Assembly (NCBI GenBank): GCA_025716855.1
Contig: JAIXMQ010000001.1
Coordinates: forward strand, 993,501-1,057,500
DNA from: Pilaira anomala
Lineage: Eukaryota; Mucoromycota; Mucoromycetes; Mucorales; Mucoraceae
Length of the DNA stretch: 64,000 nucleotides
Reading direction: 5' to 3'
The position numbers and the translations under genes were made by a program. Positions 11,161-22,982 of the stretch are shown in pieces (the first letter of the stretch is position 1; each line of letters starts with the position of its first letter). The notes beneath the pieces were generated by a model. The model saw nothing but the letters and a program-made list of their open reading frames with translations. It was not told the DNA's origin and did not search any database.

Positions 11161-12931
11161 ATGACTTCGTTAGATACGCAAGGTGAAAACCAAGCAGAAG
11201 AGCCTCTATTACAGCACGAGTCGACTGAACAAGAACCTTCAGAGGTAAGAGGCAACGAAAGAAGCGAATGTCAAGTTTTCACTTTAGAATGAACTAATGA
11301 ATATTCATCAGTATATAAAAATATAGTCTATTCGAGACCCAAGACAAGAGGAAAAAAGAAAGGAAACGATACAGTTTTATGTTGACCAGTTAACTTTATT
11401 GTTTTATCCTTTAATATTGACATTTGCACTCGTTTGTTGGATCGAGATCACTTTAAATATTGACAACTCGGTCATCAGGTAAGTTGAAACAAGAATTAAT
11501 AAAACGTTTTTTTTTTTAACTTGGGCTGTATTAGCAACCCTTTAATGTTTTATGATGAATCAGCTTCCGACAGTACCGGCGTCCGACTCGGTGGAAGTGT
11601 ATTAAATGCTATTTTGGTTGTATGTGGTATTACCACTATGACATTTTTATTTGTCCTTTGTTTTAAATATCGTTTATACAAGGTAACCTAATCTGTTTGC
11701 AGTAAAAGAGAACATAGCTTGTTAAATTACTCTCTTTCTAGTTTATATTTTTTTGGTTGGGACTATCAGTTCTTTCAATTCTTGGTGTGACAACAACTAC
11801 ATTATGGATGTAAGGTTACAAAAAAAAAAAAAAAAAAAAATCGCATTATTTAGTTATTGACATTTTTTTTTTCTTTTTATTCATACATAGTGAGATGATG
11901 ACAGTTTATAGAATACCTTTAGATTATATCACTATGTTAGTATGCAGCTGGAACTTTTCAATTGTTGGTGTCATTGCTATTTTTTGGAATAGTCCTCTTT
12001 GGTTACAACAAGCGTATCTCATTATTGTTAGTACAGCTACAGTAAGTAATGCGATTCTTTCCTTTATTTTAGATCCTTACTTTTTCTTTTTCTTTTTGTA
12101 TTGTATAGTCTATTAGTATGTTAAGAATGCCCCCCTGGACTACATGGACTGTTTTAATAGCTATTTCAATCTATGGTTAGCAATTTCTACTTAAAAGCAT
12201 GAACATACTTATACTAAACCTTAACCTATAGATTTATTTGCAGTGCTTTGTCCTTCTGGTCCTTTAAGGCTGTTGATTTCAATGGCAGAAGAACGACAAG
12301 AAGATATTCCTGCATTAATCTATTCAGCAGGTATGGCGAGTTTAGACGCAGAAGATGATCCTATTGGAGGATATAGAACACAAGAATCCAATAGTAGTAA
12401 AAAGATCAACTGGTCGTCTTGGTTGCCATTTTCCTCTAAAAGTAAAGGTTATACCACGATAGAAAATGAAGACCAATCAGAGGGAAGCTCTCATATGTCC
12501 ATAAATGAACTGGAAAATCTTGCAGAAACAGGTCGCCGGTCAGTACAACAAGGTCATGACTCTGATGATGAAGATGGGGATGAAGATGATATGAATGCTA
12601 TCAAATTAGGTCTGGGTGATTTCATCTTTTATAGCGTGCTTGTAGGAAAAGCATCTCGGACTGATTTAGTGACGCTTTGTCTTTGTGTTATAGCTATTCT
12701 TACTGTAAGTTTTATAATAATTTGATGATATATATATATATATATATATTCAAATCTAACATTTTTTTTTTCCAGGGATTGTCATTAACTATTCTTATAT
12801 TAACACTGAATAGAAAAGCACTTCCTGCATTGCCTATATCTATCTTATTTGGCACTGTTACTTATGCCATTGGGTATTTTATGACAAACAACATGATTTC
12901 TGTTTTATCTATGCAAGCAATTCAAATATAA
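11161..12931 (+). CDS. PSEN: Presenilin, intramembrane aspartyl protease
   Basis: Catalytic subunit of gamma-secretase-type intramembrane proteolysis, a multi-pass ER/endosomal membrane protein. Eight exons (11161-11244, 11327-11478, 11535-11682, 11742-11809, 11891-12041, 12109-12175, 12232-12704, 12776-12931) join in frame to 432 residues. Catalytic Asp224 lies in ISIYDLFAVLCPSGPLRLL and Asp353 in KLGLGDFIFYSVLVGKAS. The PAL motif is at 398-400 (ALPALPISILFG). The stretch WNSPLWLQQAYLI before TM6 is also typical. The loop between the two aspartates is hydrophilic and very acidic (DSDDEDGDEDD at about 333-343); in animals this loop carries the autocleavage site. Signal peptide peptidase shares YD/GxGD/PAL, but the LGLGDFIFYSVLVG context and the long loop favour presenilin. 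No partner subunit (nicastrin, Aph-1, Pen-2) is in the window. Confidence 0.95.
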
Positions 12932-14258
12932 AAAGTTCAATTTCCACTACAACAACTGGTTATTTTTGTCAATCTACTTTTACTACACACACACACATCT
13001 GCCAATAAAAAAAAAAAAAGTTATTTACTATGTATTATATAAATATCATTTACTCGTAAAAAGCAGTATACATAACTACCTATAAATATACACACTCTAA
13101 AACAGGTTTTTATCTTGATTATAGTTATTGACTCAAAATAATTTTTTAAGAAGGAATGGAATATGTTCGCATTTTTTAATCAGATATATTTTTCGATAAA
13201 AATGGTCAATACACAAAGTACACGTTTTTATTTATATGTTTTTATTGCTGATAAAAGCTCCAACTATGTGTTTGTGAATGTCAAAAAGATGCAGAGTCAT
13301 TTGAACAAATAACGATTCTGAAGTTAACAATAGTTAACGTGATAATAGTTACTAATTTTTTGGAGGCGTTTTTATATAAATATATATAGCATAGGTGATG
13401 AATTGGTAGTTATTGATATACAAAATGCATAGAATATGAAGTAGTTTCCTAAAAAATGATTATTATCCCTTGATTTATAAACCTGTAGCACGAATCCGGG
13501 AAACAGATTAATCTTTTTGATGCAAATAAAGTATATATCTCAATTATTTCTTTTTTTGTAACTAATAAGCATAATAATGTAATAGAATAAGAATTGCAAA
13601 TAAAAGATGAAGCGATATGATGAGAAAAAAAAAAGTAGTATGATCTTTTAAAAAGAATGATAGTAAAAGAGGGAATGGCACACAGGTTTTGTGTGATATG
13701 AGAGAGAGAGAAAGATAAACTTCTTTTGAAACACACTCTCTGATTTGCTTTTTGCATAATTTATATATAGAGTAAATAAATATTTATTTCCTGAAACTGT
13801 TCTGTCGAATGATTATAAAATCAGTGATAAGAAATTCGATAAGATTACTCTTTTTTTTTTTTTTTTTACGGGTTACACATATCATCCAGAGATTAATAGT
13901 GGTTCTAGATGAAGAGATATGCATATATATATATATAAAAAAAAGACCAATGATGTGAGCGCAACAGTTTTTTATAGGTTATAAAAGCCATATAAGTTAA
14001 TGATGAGATGATAAAAGATGAATGCATGAAAGAACAAAAATAAGAAAGGGGGAAGTCGTATTATAAGATTAAATAAAATCCAAAACATGAGATAGGGCAA
14101 AATGATAAGTGAAATCTTTTACCAATTTTGGCTATTTACTTTAACTTTTATATATCAATATATGTACACATGACTTTTTTATTTGACTTATATAAAAATG
14201 TAAAGGAATAAAACCATAATTTTCCATCTCTTTTGTTTCCTCTTACATATACTTAAAA
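12932..14258. other. Intergenic: 3' end of presenilin and upstream region of GLN1
   Basis: About 1.3 kb of AT-rich DNA with no credible ORF. An AATAAA-like signal lies near 13004. Runs of AT dinucleotides (13377-13388, 13924-13937) and a 17-T tract (about 13851-13867) occur. The unusually long 5' flank fits a regulated, highly expressed gene, but I see no specific operator. Confidence 0.6.
14191..14197 (+). promoter_or_regulatory. TATA box of the glutamine synthetase gene
   Basis: TATAAAA lies 62 bp before the ATG at 14259 and is followed by a pyrimidine-rich stretch (CCATCTCTTTTGTTTCCTCT), the usual layout of strong fungal promoters. Confidence 0.5.
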
Positions 14259-15329
14259 ATGGCTGTTGTTTCTAACCCTACAATTCTTCAAAAATATCTT
14301 TCTCTTGCTCAACATGATAAGGTTCAAGTAGAGTATATTTGGATTGATGCTAAGAATGGTTTAAGATCTAAGACACGTACACTCGATTTTGTACCCAAGA
14401 CACCTAGTGAATTGCCTGAATGGAATTACGATGGTTCATCTACAGGTCAAGCAGAAGGTCATGATTCAGATGTACTTATTCAACCGGTTGCAATCTTTGC
14501 CGATCCATTCCGTGGTGGAAACAATAAACTTGTACTTTGCGAGACTTTTAATAATGATGGTACACCCCATGCAACCAATTACCGACACGCTTGTAAAAAA
14601 ATGATGGATTTGCATGCAGAATCCAAGCCTTGGTTTGGTATTGAACAAGAATACATGTTGTTTGATCCAGAGACATCCAAGCCTTATGGTTGGCCAATGC
14701 ATGGGTTTCCTGAAGCCCAGGGTAAGTACTATTGTGGTGTTGGTGCTGGTAAGATCTTTGGACGTGATATTGTTGAAGCCCATTACCGTGCCTGTTTATA
14801 TGCTGGAGTGAACATCTCTGGCGTCAATGCAGAAGTAGCACCTGGTCAATTTGAGTTCCAAGTAGGACCTTGTGTTGGAATTGATATGGGAGATCATCTT
14901 TGGGTTGCTCGATATATTCTTGAACGTGTGTCAGAAGACTTTGGAATTATTGTGTCGATTCATCCTAAGCCTATTAAGGGAGATTGGAATGGAGCAGGGT
15001 GTCATACGAATTTTTCTACAGAGGAGATGCGTCAAGAAGGTGGTATTGCTGCTATTGAAAAGTCTATCAAGAAATTAAGTGTACGCCATGCAGAACATAT
15101 TGCAGTTTATGGAGAAGATAATGATCAACGTTTGACGGGCCGACATGAGACTGGACATATTAATGATTTTAGTTCAGGTGTTGCTAATCGTGGTGCATCG
15201 ATTCGTATTCCTCGTCATGTCGGTATTGAAGGAAAAGGATATTATGAAGATCGTCGTCCTGCTTCTAATATTGATCCTTATCGAGTTACGGAAATTATTA
15301 TTGAATCTACTTTTATGCCTGATGCTTAA
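14259..15329 (+). CDS. GLN1: Glutamine synthetase (type II)
   Basis: Condenses glutamate and ammonia to glutamine using ATP; cytosolic, octameric or decameric. It is a single uninterrupted ORF of 356 residues, the usual fungal GS-II length, whereas most neighbours have introns. Diagnostic segments are [14 protein letters not shown] (about 53-66), the ATP/glutamate region [13 protein letters not shown], the second signature [20 protein letters not shown] (about 236-255), and [20 protein letters not shown] near the C-terminus with the active-site arginines. Strong codon preference (GGT, ATT, CGT) suggests high expression. The upstream TATA box and pyrimidine tract agree with that. Confidence 0.98.
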   Translation: MAVVSNPTILQKYLSLAQHDKVQVEYIWIDAKNGLRSKTRTLDFVPKTPSELPEWNYDGSSTGQAEGHDSDVLIQPVAIFADPFRGGNNKLVLCETFNNDGTPHATNYRHACKKMMDLHAESKPWFGIEQEYMLFDPETSKPYGWPMHGFPEAQGKYYCGVGAGKIFGRDIVEAHYRACLYAGVNISGVNAEVAPGQFEFQVGPCVGIDMGDHLWVARYILERVSEDFGIIVSIHPKPIKGDWNGAGCHTNFSTEEMRQEGGIAAIEKSIKKLSVRHAEHIAVYGEDNDQRLTGRHETGHINDFSSGVANRGASIRIPRHVGIEGKGYYEDRRPASNIDPYRVTEIIIESTFMPDA

Positions 15330-15699
15330 TAAGAAAAATAATCTTTATCTAATCTTTTGGTAATATCAACCCCTTTTTATTTTTGTATATGAACACTTCT
15401 CCCCCCCTTTTTTTTATGATAAAGAATAATAAAGAAATAAATTAAAACATTTTATTATCTGCGTCACTTATAGAAGATTCATTATACTAATTAAAGTGTA
15501 AAATAAGCTTTTTAGGTGACTTGTTTAAAAAAAAAAAAAAAAAAAAAAAAAACTCGGGTGAAACACTAAAAGGCACACACAGATTCAAAAGAGGAAGAAT
15601 GAAATTTAAAATAAAGCGTATAAACGACGCAAAAATATACATAAAGGGTTTTTCTCCTTTTCTTTTCTCTCTCTCTATCCATTTTTATACATATTATAA
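15330..15699. other. Intergenic spacer
   Basis: Contains the GLN1 3' region (AATAAAGAAATAAA near 15424), a 26-A tract at about 15526-15551 and a C/T-rich promoter stretch for the next gene. Confidence 0.6.
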
Positions 15700-17433
15700 A
15701 TGAGAAGAGGTACGTTGCGTTCAGCAACTATCAGTATTGGATTCATCCTATTTACTTTTTTCATATTACGTCTTTTAAGTCAACCAAAAGAAGAAATTAA
15801 AACGAAACCAAGAGTGGCAAATAAAAATCCAAGCGAAAAGTTCATGTCGTTTTTTCCTCACGGGTAAAAAAAATATATATATATTATATAAGCTACAAGA
15901 AGATAAACTAATTTTTTTTTTTTTTTGAAAATATAGAAACTTTGCTACACAACATGAATCGGTTAGAAATGCTTTACGTATTGCGTTAGAAACAAACCGT
16001 ACTTTAATATTACCTCAACTAAGACTTGGTAAAAATAGAGATTGGGCACCTTTCCCCATCTTGGCAAAACATTATGAATCGCAAGAAAAGGCCATATTGA
16101 AGATTACGTGTGAACGCAAAGAAGGAAACTGGATGACTCAGTTCCAGCCCTGTATTGAATTAAATGAATGGATAGAGTTACCTTGGTCTACTTTTTATAA
16201 TTTGGATAGACTACGTAAAGAATTCAAGTTGCGTATTATTGAACGTGTCTATGATCATGGATGGGGAAGTAATGATAAATTGATACCGTTTATAAGCGAA
16301 GAAGAAGTGATTGTAGTAGATCCAACTAGTTTTCCAAGTAATGGATCCGATTGGGAGAGCATGGGACAAGCAATGGTTAAATCTAATAGCGAAGGATTAT
16401 TTTCTAGATTCTTTTCAGTTAAAAAAAATGAAGAAGGAGAGAGTCTAAAGTTAAAGAGTGGATTAAAAAATGTAATTCGATCTGAAGATTTAATGGGTAT
16501 TGAAGAAAAGTATATTCAGTTTGGATCTTTAGTATACGGATTACGATTTCTGACTAGTCTTAGCCCACAGCAGACTGCATTACAACAAGGACTAAAAGAT
16601 ACTGGGGTATTTTTGATACCGGATAGATTTTATGCAGTGAATCAGGTTGCACAAGCGATAACTGAAACTTTGGGTGGAGAAAAGAAGTTTAATAGTATTC
16701 AATTATCGTTTGAACAATTGGTGATGACAGAATTGATCAATCAAATGAATATGAAACGAGAGAATGCGGTGATTGAAGGACAAGAGTTTAAGGATGATAC
16801 AAAGTTTAGTTTTGAAGATGGAAGAGCTTATGGTGGGAAAGAATTGTTGGATCAATTGAGTTCAATAGGGCAAACAGAACTGATGTCTGCAGTCGTAAGA
16901 GAATTGAGTGGAGATATGCCAATCAATCAAGCGATTTCAGCTGGTTTACCATTGAAAGAATCGTTATTAAAGGAATTGATAAATAATAAGCAGCAAGTGA
17001 ATCATAGTATTCAGAATCGACATGAATTATTGTTGGCTTGCATTGATTATAGAAAAGCAGTAGATGCACGATATCCGATTTATTATTTATCTAACGATGT
17101 TTATAGTGATGATATCTATGCACATTTGGAATTATTTGGTCCGATGATAAAATCCTTTCCTTGTACTTTTACAAAACATGATATGTACAGTTGGAATAAA
17201 ATTGATAAAGATTGGACAAAGAAAGTGAGTGTCTTTAGAGATCCTGAGGTTGACTATGAAAAATTGATTTCACCAATTATTGATATTTTGGTAGCAAGTA
17301 AAGGTAAAACAATTACAAAAACAGATACATATAAACAAATAATAATAATATTCTCTCTTTATTATTTTAAATAGGTTATTCTTTCTTTGAGGTACCAGTG
17401 ACAAAATTAACACGTCTACTCTCATGGAATTAA
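15700..17433 (+). CDS. Type II membrane protein, GDP-fucose O-fucosyltransferase-like
   Basis: Three exons (15700-15863, 15937-17303, 17375-17433) join in frame to 529 residues. A short basic N-terminus precedes one membrane segment (SIGFILFTFFILRLL, residues 12-26), giving Golgi type II topology. FFPHGNFATQHESVRNALRI, then ALETNRTLILP, follows the pattern of O-fucosyltransferase-like glycosyltransferases: a Gly-rich sugar-nucleotide loop, then AxxxNRTLVLP. The C-terminal half has IYYLSNDVYSDD and ILVASKGYSFFEVP, which would be the acceptor/donor side of a GT-B fold. I infer a role in protein or wall glycosylation. The donor sugar is uncertain and the family assignment rests on pattern only. 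Confidence 0.68.
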
Positions 17434-17766
17434 AAAGAGAGAGAGAGAGAGAGAGAGACGCCTTTTTTATTTTGCATTCCCAGTTTTATTCAACTCTTGA
17501 TCCCTTTTTTTTATATTCTTATTATCCTATATCCAAGAGATAAAAAAAAAGAAAAAAGAAAAGAACCCCTTGCATTTTTTTTTTATTTATTTGGCTCTGA
17601 ATATATATATATATTTATATATTTTTTCTGTATATAACGTAACAAAGGTCATTTATTTATTTATTTTTCTTAAAACGTTGACTTTTTGTTTATTTCACTC
17701 TTATTATTCTTTTCTCTTTCTCTTTCTCTCCTTTTCTCTCTTTCTCTTTATTATATATATATATAA
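17434..17766. other. Promoter spacer with microsatellites
   Basis: Holds a GA run (about 17436-17457), AT runs and long C/T-rich tracts up to the ATG at 17767. No gene seen. Confidence 0.6.
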
Positions 17767-20546
17767 ATGCTGTCTACAAAAGAATACAATACACAAATAC
17801 CAGAATTAAAAGATGATATCATTCTTGTTTACTCTTTACCTGAAACGATATTAAATAAACCTCAACCACCTATTCCCAGTATAAATTCATCCTCTACCAG
17901 GACCAGTTTAGATGATAATTTCAATGACGATTTATTCTACAGACTTGAAAAAGAAAATGCTCGTTTACCACCCCAAGTAAATATATATATATGTATATAT
18001 AAAAGAGAGTGAGCAACTCATCATCTCCTCCCCCCTTTATTAAAATTATATTTCTTCTTCTGCCTCTCCTCCCCCCTCCCCCTCCCCCTTTAGGATTCCA
18101 CAGCATTTATATTAGCACAAATTGAACGTCAAAATGCATTATTAGAAAAAGATCCAAAATCAATTTATATCCAATCGAACGAACTCAAAGCACATTTTTC
18201 AACGGTACAACGATTAGTGAAAGATAATATAGAGGAAGAAGGAGGAGAAGAAGCAACATTAGAAGAAGAGATTGATTGGGGATTTTGGGAAGCGGTAATT
18301 CAGGATTCAGAGCAAGTGGCAGTGAAATTACCTCACTTGCTATCATTAAAGTTAAGATCGGGTATTCCTGCACGCGTCAGAGGATTAATGTGGCAGGCCA
18401 TGTCGAAATCCGCCTCACTTCATTTAGAAACAGTGTATGAACAATTGTGTAAAGAGAAATCACCCCAGGAAAGAATCATTCAACGTGATCTGGCTAGAAC
18501 GTTTCCTCGTATTGATATGTTTAAACAGGAAAATGGACAAGGACAGAGTTCGATGAGACGGATTTTGGAAGCGTATAGTCTGTATGATACTGAAGTGGGG
18601 TATTGTCAAGGATTAGCCTTTGTTGTAGGACCTCTTTTGATGAATGTAAAAAGAAAAAAAAAATGAGATAGTGTAGATGGGGTTTTTTTTTGTAGTTGTT
18701 GATTTTTTTGTTTTTTGTTTATGTAGATGCCAGAATCACAATCATTTTGTGTATTTGTTAGGTAGTACCTAAATAAATAAATACAAAAAAAAAAAAGCTA
18801 ACCACGGATTTTTGTTTTACTAGGTTGATGGAGACGTACGAAATGAGATCGATGTTTACACTAAATATGGAAGGACTTCAATTAAGATTATATCAATTCT
18901 CTAGCTTACTACAAGAGATGATACCTAACCTATCCGACCATCTATCTAAATTGGGCGTACATGCAGCGATGTATGCCTCACAATGGTTTCTAACGCTATT
19001 CGCCTATGTATTTCCTATGGACTTGGTGACACGTATCTACGATATCATCTTTGCAGAAGGAGCAGCGGAAACGATTATGCGAGTAGCGATAGCCATGTTA
19101 AAACGATCATCAGAAACGATCCTTGGATTTGACGAATTTGAAGATATTCTTGATTTTGTTACAACAAAAAAATTGTGTGGACCTTATGCAGAGAATTATA
19201 GTCATGTGATAAGGGATGCGATGGCACTTTCGGATATGATCACAAGAGAGAAAATGGATCAACTTTCAAGCGAGTATAGTACCGTAGTGACAAGTACGAC
19301 TGCAGAAGCAGCAGCAGCAGCAGGAAGATTTGGTGCGTTTTGGAAAAAGAGAATGATAAATAAACCAGATATGAAACGATCTGTGAGTAATAATAGTCAT
19401 GATAATAATCCAGTGACACAACATGTTACAACTACTTTACCGGTTCCTGTGCTAAAGAAACGATGGTCTTCTGTTTCTTCTCGACAAGATTTAGCCTATC
19501 GTCATGCTGCTGCTTATGAAGAAGATGCAATGCAAGAATTGATTATACAACATAAAAAGATGGTGAATGAATTGGTTGAGTTGAGATATGATAAACAAGA
19601 TTTAGAATCAGAAAGAGATGCATTGAAATTAACTATACTTGAGTTAGAACGTCGTCGGTTAGATAAAAGAAGATTTTCTGCAGATAAGGAAGCGAAGTTG
19701 ATCTTTTTATGTGATGGTGATTCGAATCATGGTGGCGGTGGTGGTGGTGGTGGTGGTGGTGGGATAGATAGTTCTAGGTCATTTAGTGATTTAGCTATTG
19801 CTAGTAAAGAAGAAGAACATTTGATGTTGATGAGTAGCAGTCGAGAGAATTCAATACATATGTTGAGTAGTAGTAGTAGTCAGAGTTATACTACGACCGA
19901 ATTTGAAGATGAAGAAGAAGAAGAGCGATTATCACTTTCTTTAACAACGAATGGAGCGATTTTTGGAGATGAAGAAGAACTTTCAACCCAAATTGTTCAT
20001 TTGAAAGTCAAGAATTTTGAATTAGAGCAACAGATTGAGAAATTGAATTCGGATATTGAACAAATTACATCTAAATTTGATATGGTGAATGAAGGACAGA
20101 TTGCATTAATAGATAAATTGATGGTGATGAAGACGGAGATGGATGAATGTTTAACAGAGGTACAGAATAAGAACAAAATTGTGGCATCCGTCAATGAAGA
20201 GAATCAAGAATTAAGACAAGAAATAGAGAGGTTAAAACAATCTTTATCGAATTGTCGTATTGAGAATGGAGTACTAAATCAAGACTTGGCTTTATTGAAA
20301 AGTAAAAAAGATGATGAATTGACACGGCTTGTGAGGTCGAATCCAATTCGAATGCGTCGACATAGTACTACATCTTCTTGTATGTTGACTATTGTCAAGA
20401 ATAAACGTATTCATCAGTTGGAACAGTCTTTGGCTGCGACCAAAGTCAAGTTGGCAGAATATGAATCATCTGCAAGTACGAATAGTAAAAAGAAATCTAC
20501 TATCTATGGTCGTGTATTACATGCGATGAAATATAATAATAATTAG
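17767..20546 (+). CDS. GYP5: TBC-domain Rab GTPase-activating protein, Gyp5-like
   Basis: Four exons (17767-17976, 18094-18645, 18727-18761, 18824-20546) join in frame to 839 residues. The TBC domain (about 150-360) has both catalytic fingers: the arginine in IIQRDLARTFPRID and the glutamine in VGYCQGLAFVVGPLL. RSGIPARVRGLMWQAMSKS is the domain entry. Such proteins stimulate GTP hydrolysis on Rabs of the secretory path (Ypt1/Sec4 in yeast Gyp5). The C-terminal half has two coiled coils around a disordered segment with a glycine run (about 19730-19762) and an acidic patch, and ends in a basic, coiled tail. Exon 3 is only 35 nt. The Gyp5/EVI5 assignment rests on the RDLARTFP context and the coiled-coil tail. 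Confidence 0.92.
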
Positions 20547-20799
20547 TTGGATTCATATTGATGTTGTTTTGTATTTGTTATTTAAATTTTATATACATAT
20601 TAAAAAAAAAAAAAAATGAGATCTTTATACGACAGTTACTGCTTCTTATTGTAAAATGAGTAATAATGTACACCATTCACTTGTACTTGATTTCTTTCAC
20701 CCTGCATATATGTGTGTATTTCTGTACCACAGCAAAAGAAATTATGCACGTGTGGATAAAAAGTTAGTAAGCACCTTTTTTTTTTTCCTTCCTTTTTTC

Positions 20800-20839
<40 letters not shown>

Positions 20840-20844
20840 CAACC

Positions 20845-21436
20845 ATGTCTGTTAGTAAAAGACGTCTTGGTCAAATTGCTTCTCAATTAGCTAGCTCCAG
20901 TCCAAATACAACACGTACTTTGACTACGAAAGTTGTCAAGGAGACTTTTAGAAATAAACAAGATTATAAATACTTTTTACCTATTCAAACCAGGTAAGAT
21001 ATATATATATATATATGTTCCAACTAAAGAAAAATATTAACCAACAATAAAAAGATGGAGTGATATGGACTGTTATGGCCATGTCAATAATTCAATTTAT
21101 TATCATTATTTTGATACGGTTATCAATGAATATTTGATTAAAAATTGTGGATTAGAACCAAATAGTACGACGAAACCTATTGGATTAGTAGTAGCTAGTC
21201 AAGCTAATTTCTACGCGTCTGCTTCGTATCCTAACATGATTTCAGCAGGATTAGCAGTTACAAAAGTAGGGAAATCCAGTATTACGTATCGAGTTGGTAT
21301 ATTTGAATCGAATGAAGCTTTAGCTTGTGTTGTAGGTGGATTTACACATGTGTTTGTGAATAATGATGATCGTAGACCAGTGACAAAATTACCTGATGAA
21401 ATTTTGCATGGTGTCAAAAATGTATTAATAGAATAA
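20845..21436 (+). CDS. Hotdog-fold acyl-CoA thioesterase (4HBT family)
   Basis: Two exons (20845-20993, 21055-21436) join in frame to 176 residues. RWSDMDCYGHVNNSIYYHYF at the exon junction is the 4-hydroxybenzoyl-CoA thioesterase signature: Asp in the DMDxYGHVNN loop, then the long central helix. ASQANFYASASYP and SITYRVGIFE are the following strands. Its N-terminal 55 residues are basic and Ser/Thr-rich, so mitochondrial import is possible. I chose the ATG at 20845 because it is the last before the domain; an upstream ATG at 20656 is in the same open frame, but a long T tract and AT repeat lie between them. The gene is convergent with the ceramide synthase gene, with about 210 bp between stops. 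Confidence 0.88.
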
Positions 21437-21644
21437 AAATATTTATTGATACAATTAAAAAAAAAAGGTATAATAATGAACATTAAAAAGAGAGAGAGAT
21501 TGTGTGTGTTTCCCGAAAGAAGAAGGAAGAAAGGGAATATTAAAAAATTAGTTTGTGAGTTTCTTTTCTTTGCTATAAATATATATATATATATAAAAAA
21601 AGGTGTTTAGTTTTTTAAGCCATAAGAAAGTGCTTTAAATGACT

Positions 21645-22982
21645 TTACCTAGGCTTAGTGCTTCTTTTAACAACTGTCTCACCCTCCTCATCTTCATCAT
21701 CACTACGAGGATCATCGGTACCACTACCAGTAAACAACTTTGTGATGACCTTTACGATCATCATGAACCAATAAGCCATGATGACGTTCAACGTCACCAA
21801 AAGACCAACATAAACTCTTTGTGTATTAGCACTGAAATACTTTCCTTCCTCAGGTATCCATTCTAACTTGAAATAACGAGCAGGTTCAACTATAATTAAA
21901 TAAAGTTTAGATTTTCAATCTATTTGTATGTTTTTTTTTTCTTGAATTATTTACCTGCAACACTCCAGGTGACAATAGAGAATAAGACATGACGTGTAAT
22001 AGGCCATGCGATAGCAAAAAGTCCGAATGCAATATCACATACATTGGTAAATCCTAAGTACTTTAAGATCTTGGCCATCTATTTTTGACAAATTTTTTTT
22101 TTAGTGAGTTTTACCAATTATACACAGATAAAGTTTTTTTTTTTTTTTTTTACTTACAGATAAGAAGATATCACAAAGATCCATACAACAGAGTACACCA
22201 TTACCAACACGAGTCAAGTTGACATAGTAACTAGAACCGACAAGAATAATGGTAATAATATGATGTGAAAGCATAGCAACATGATCATTTCTACGTTTTT
22301 CGGTATGAAGACTATAAATTTGTTGGAACCAGAAACCGAGTTGCATCAAGTAATAATATTTCATGTCTCTTGAAATAAGAATATGAGGATAATCGATCCA
22401 GTAATAAGAAGTATTTAACCAATGAGGGCCGTTGTACATAACATACTATTGTTACCATAGTAAAATTTAATATGTTGTGTATAACCAAGAAGAAAAAAAA
22501 AAAAAAAATACTTACCAAACCAGCACCACCAAAAACTACATAATAAGCAAATATATACAATTGTTCAGCTACTCTTTGTCTTTTAGAAGGGTCTGCAATA
22601 TTGAAATAATTAGCAAGAGGAAGGTAACCATATTTAATGAAGGAAGCACGAAGGAAGGTAAACATGATTGCCCAAAAAAATACAAAATAAGCATCTCCAA
22701 CACCTTTATCGAATTGATCAGGTCCGACTTCATATGAAATGAATAAAAATTGACTAGCAATAGGATATCCAAGTAAATAATAAATCACAACACTTAATAC
22801 AATAGAGCCAGAAAACTCTTTAGAAAAAAAAAAAAAAACTATATTAGCCTTTTTTTGATCCCCCTTTTTTTTTTTTTCCTCTTGTATTTACCTGCTTCAT
22901 ATTCTAAAAACATTTTTTGAAGTGATTGAGATCGTTTTTTAGGTGGAGTGACCACAGAATTCTTTTCTTTTACCGAAGTCAT
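21645..22982 (-). CDS. LAG1: Ceramide synthase (TLC/Lag1 family)
   Basis: Acylates sphingoid bases with fatty acyl-CoA in the ER. Five exons (22892-22982, 22516-22817, 22158-22445, 21955-22078, 21645-21889) join in frame to 349 residues. Several hydrophobic segments surround the Lag motif: LSHHIITIILVGSSYYVN with the two catalytic histidines, then LTRVGNGVLCCMDLCDIFLS and MAKILKYLG. As in other fungal Lag1 proteins, the usual HD pair reads MD here. The C-terminus is acidic (SDDEDEEGE) with a KR-containing end. No homeobox-like region is present, unlike most animal enzymes. The 5' side holds long T/A tracts. Confidence 0.95.

Noticed and set aside
11161..12931. Signal peptide peptidase instead of presenilin
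   Set aside because: The motif contexts (IYDLFAVLCP, LGLGDFIFYSVLVG) and the long acidic loop between the two aspartates match presenilin.
13449..13757. 102-codon minus-strand ORF upstream of GLN1
   Set aside because: Composition is that of random AT-rich DNA, without motif, introns or a promoter-like flank.
22477..22737. Plus-strand 86-codon ORF over LAG1
   Set aside because: Shadow of the ceramide synthase exons on the opposite strand.
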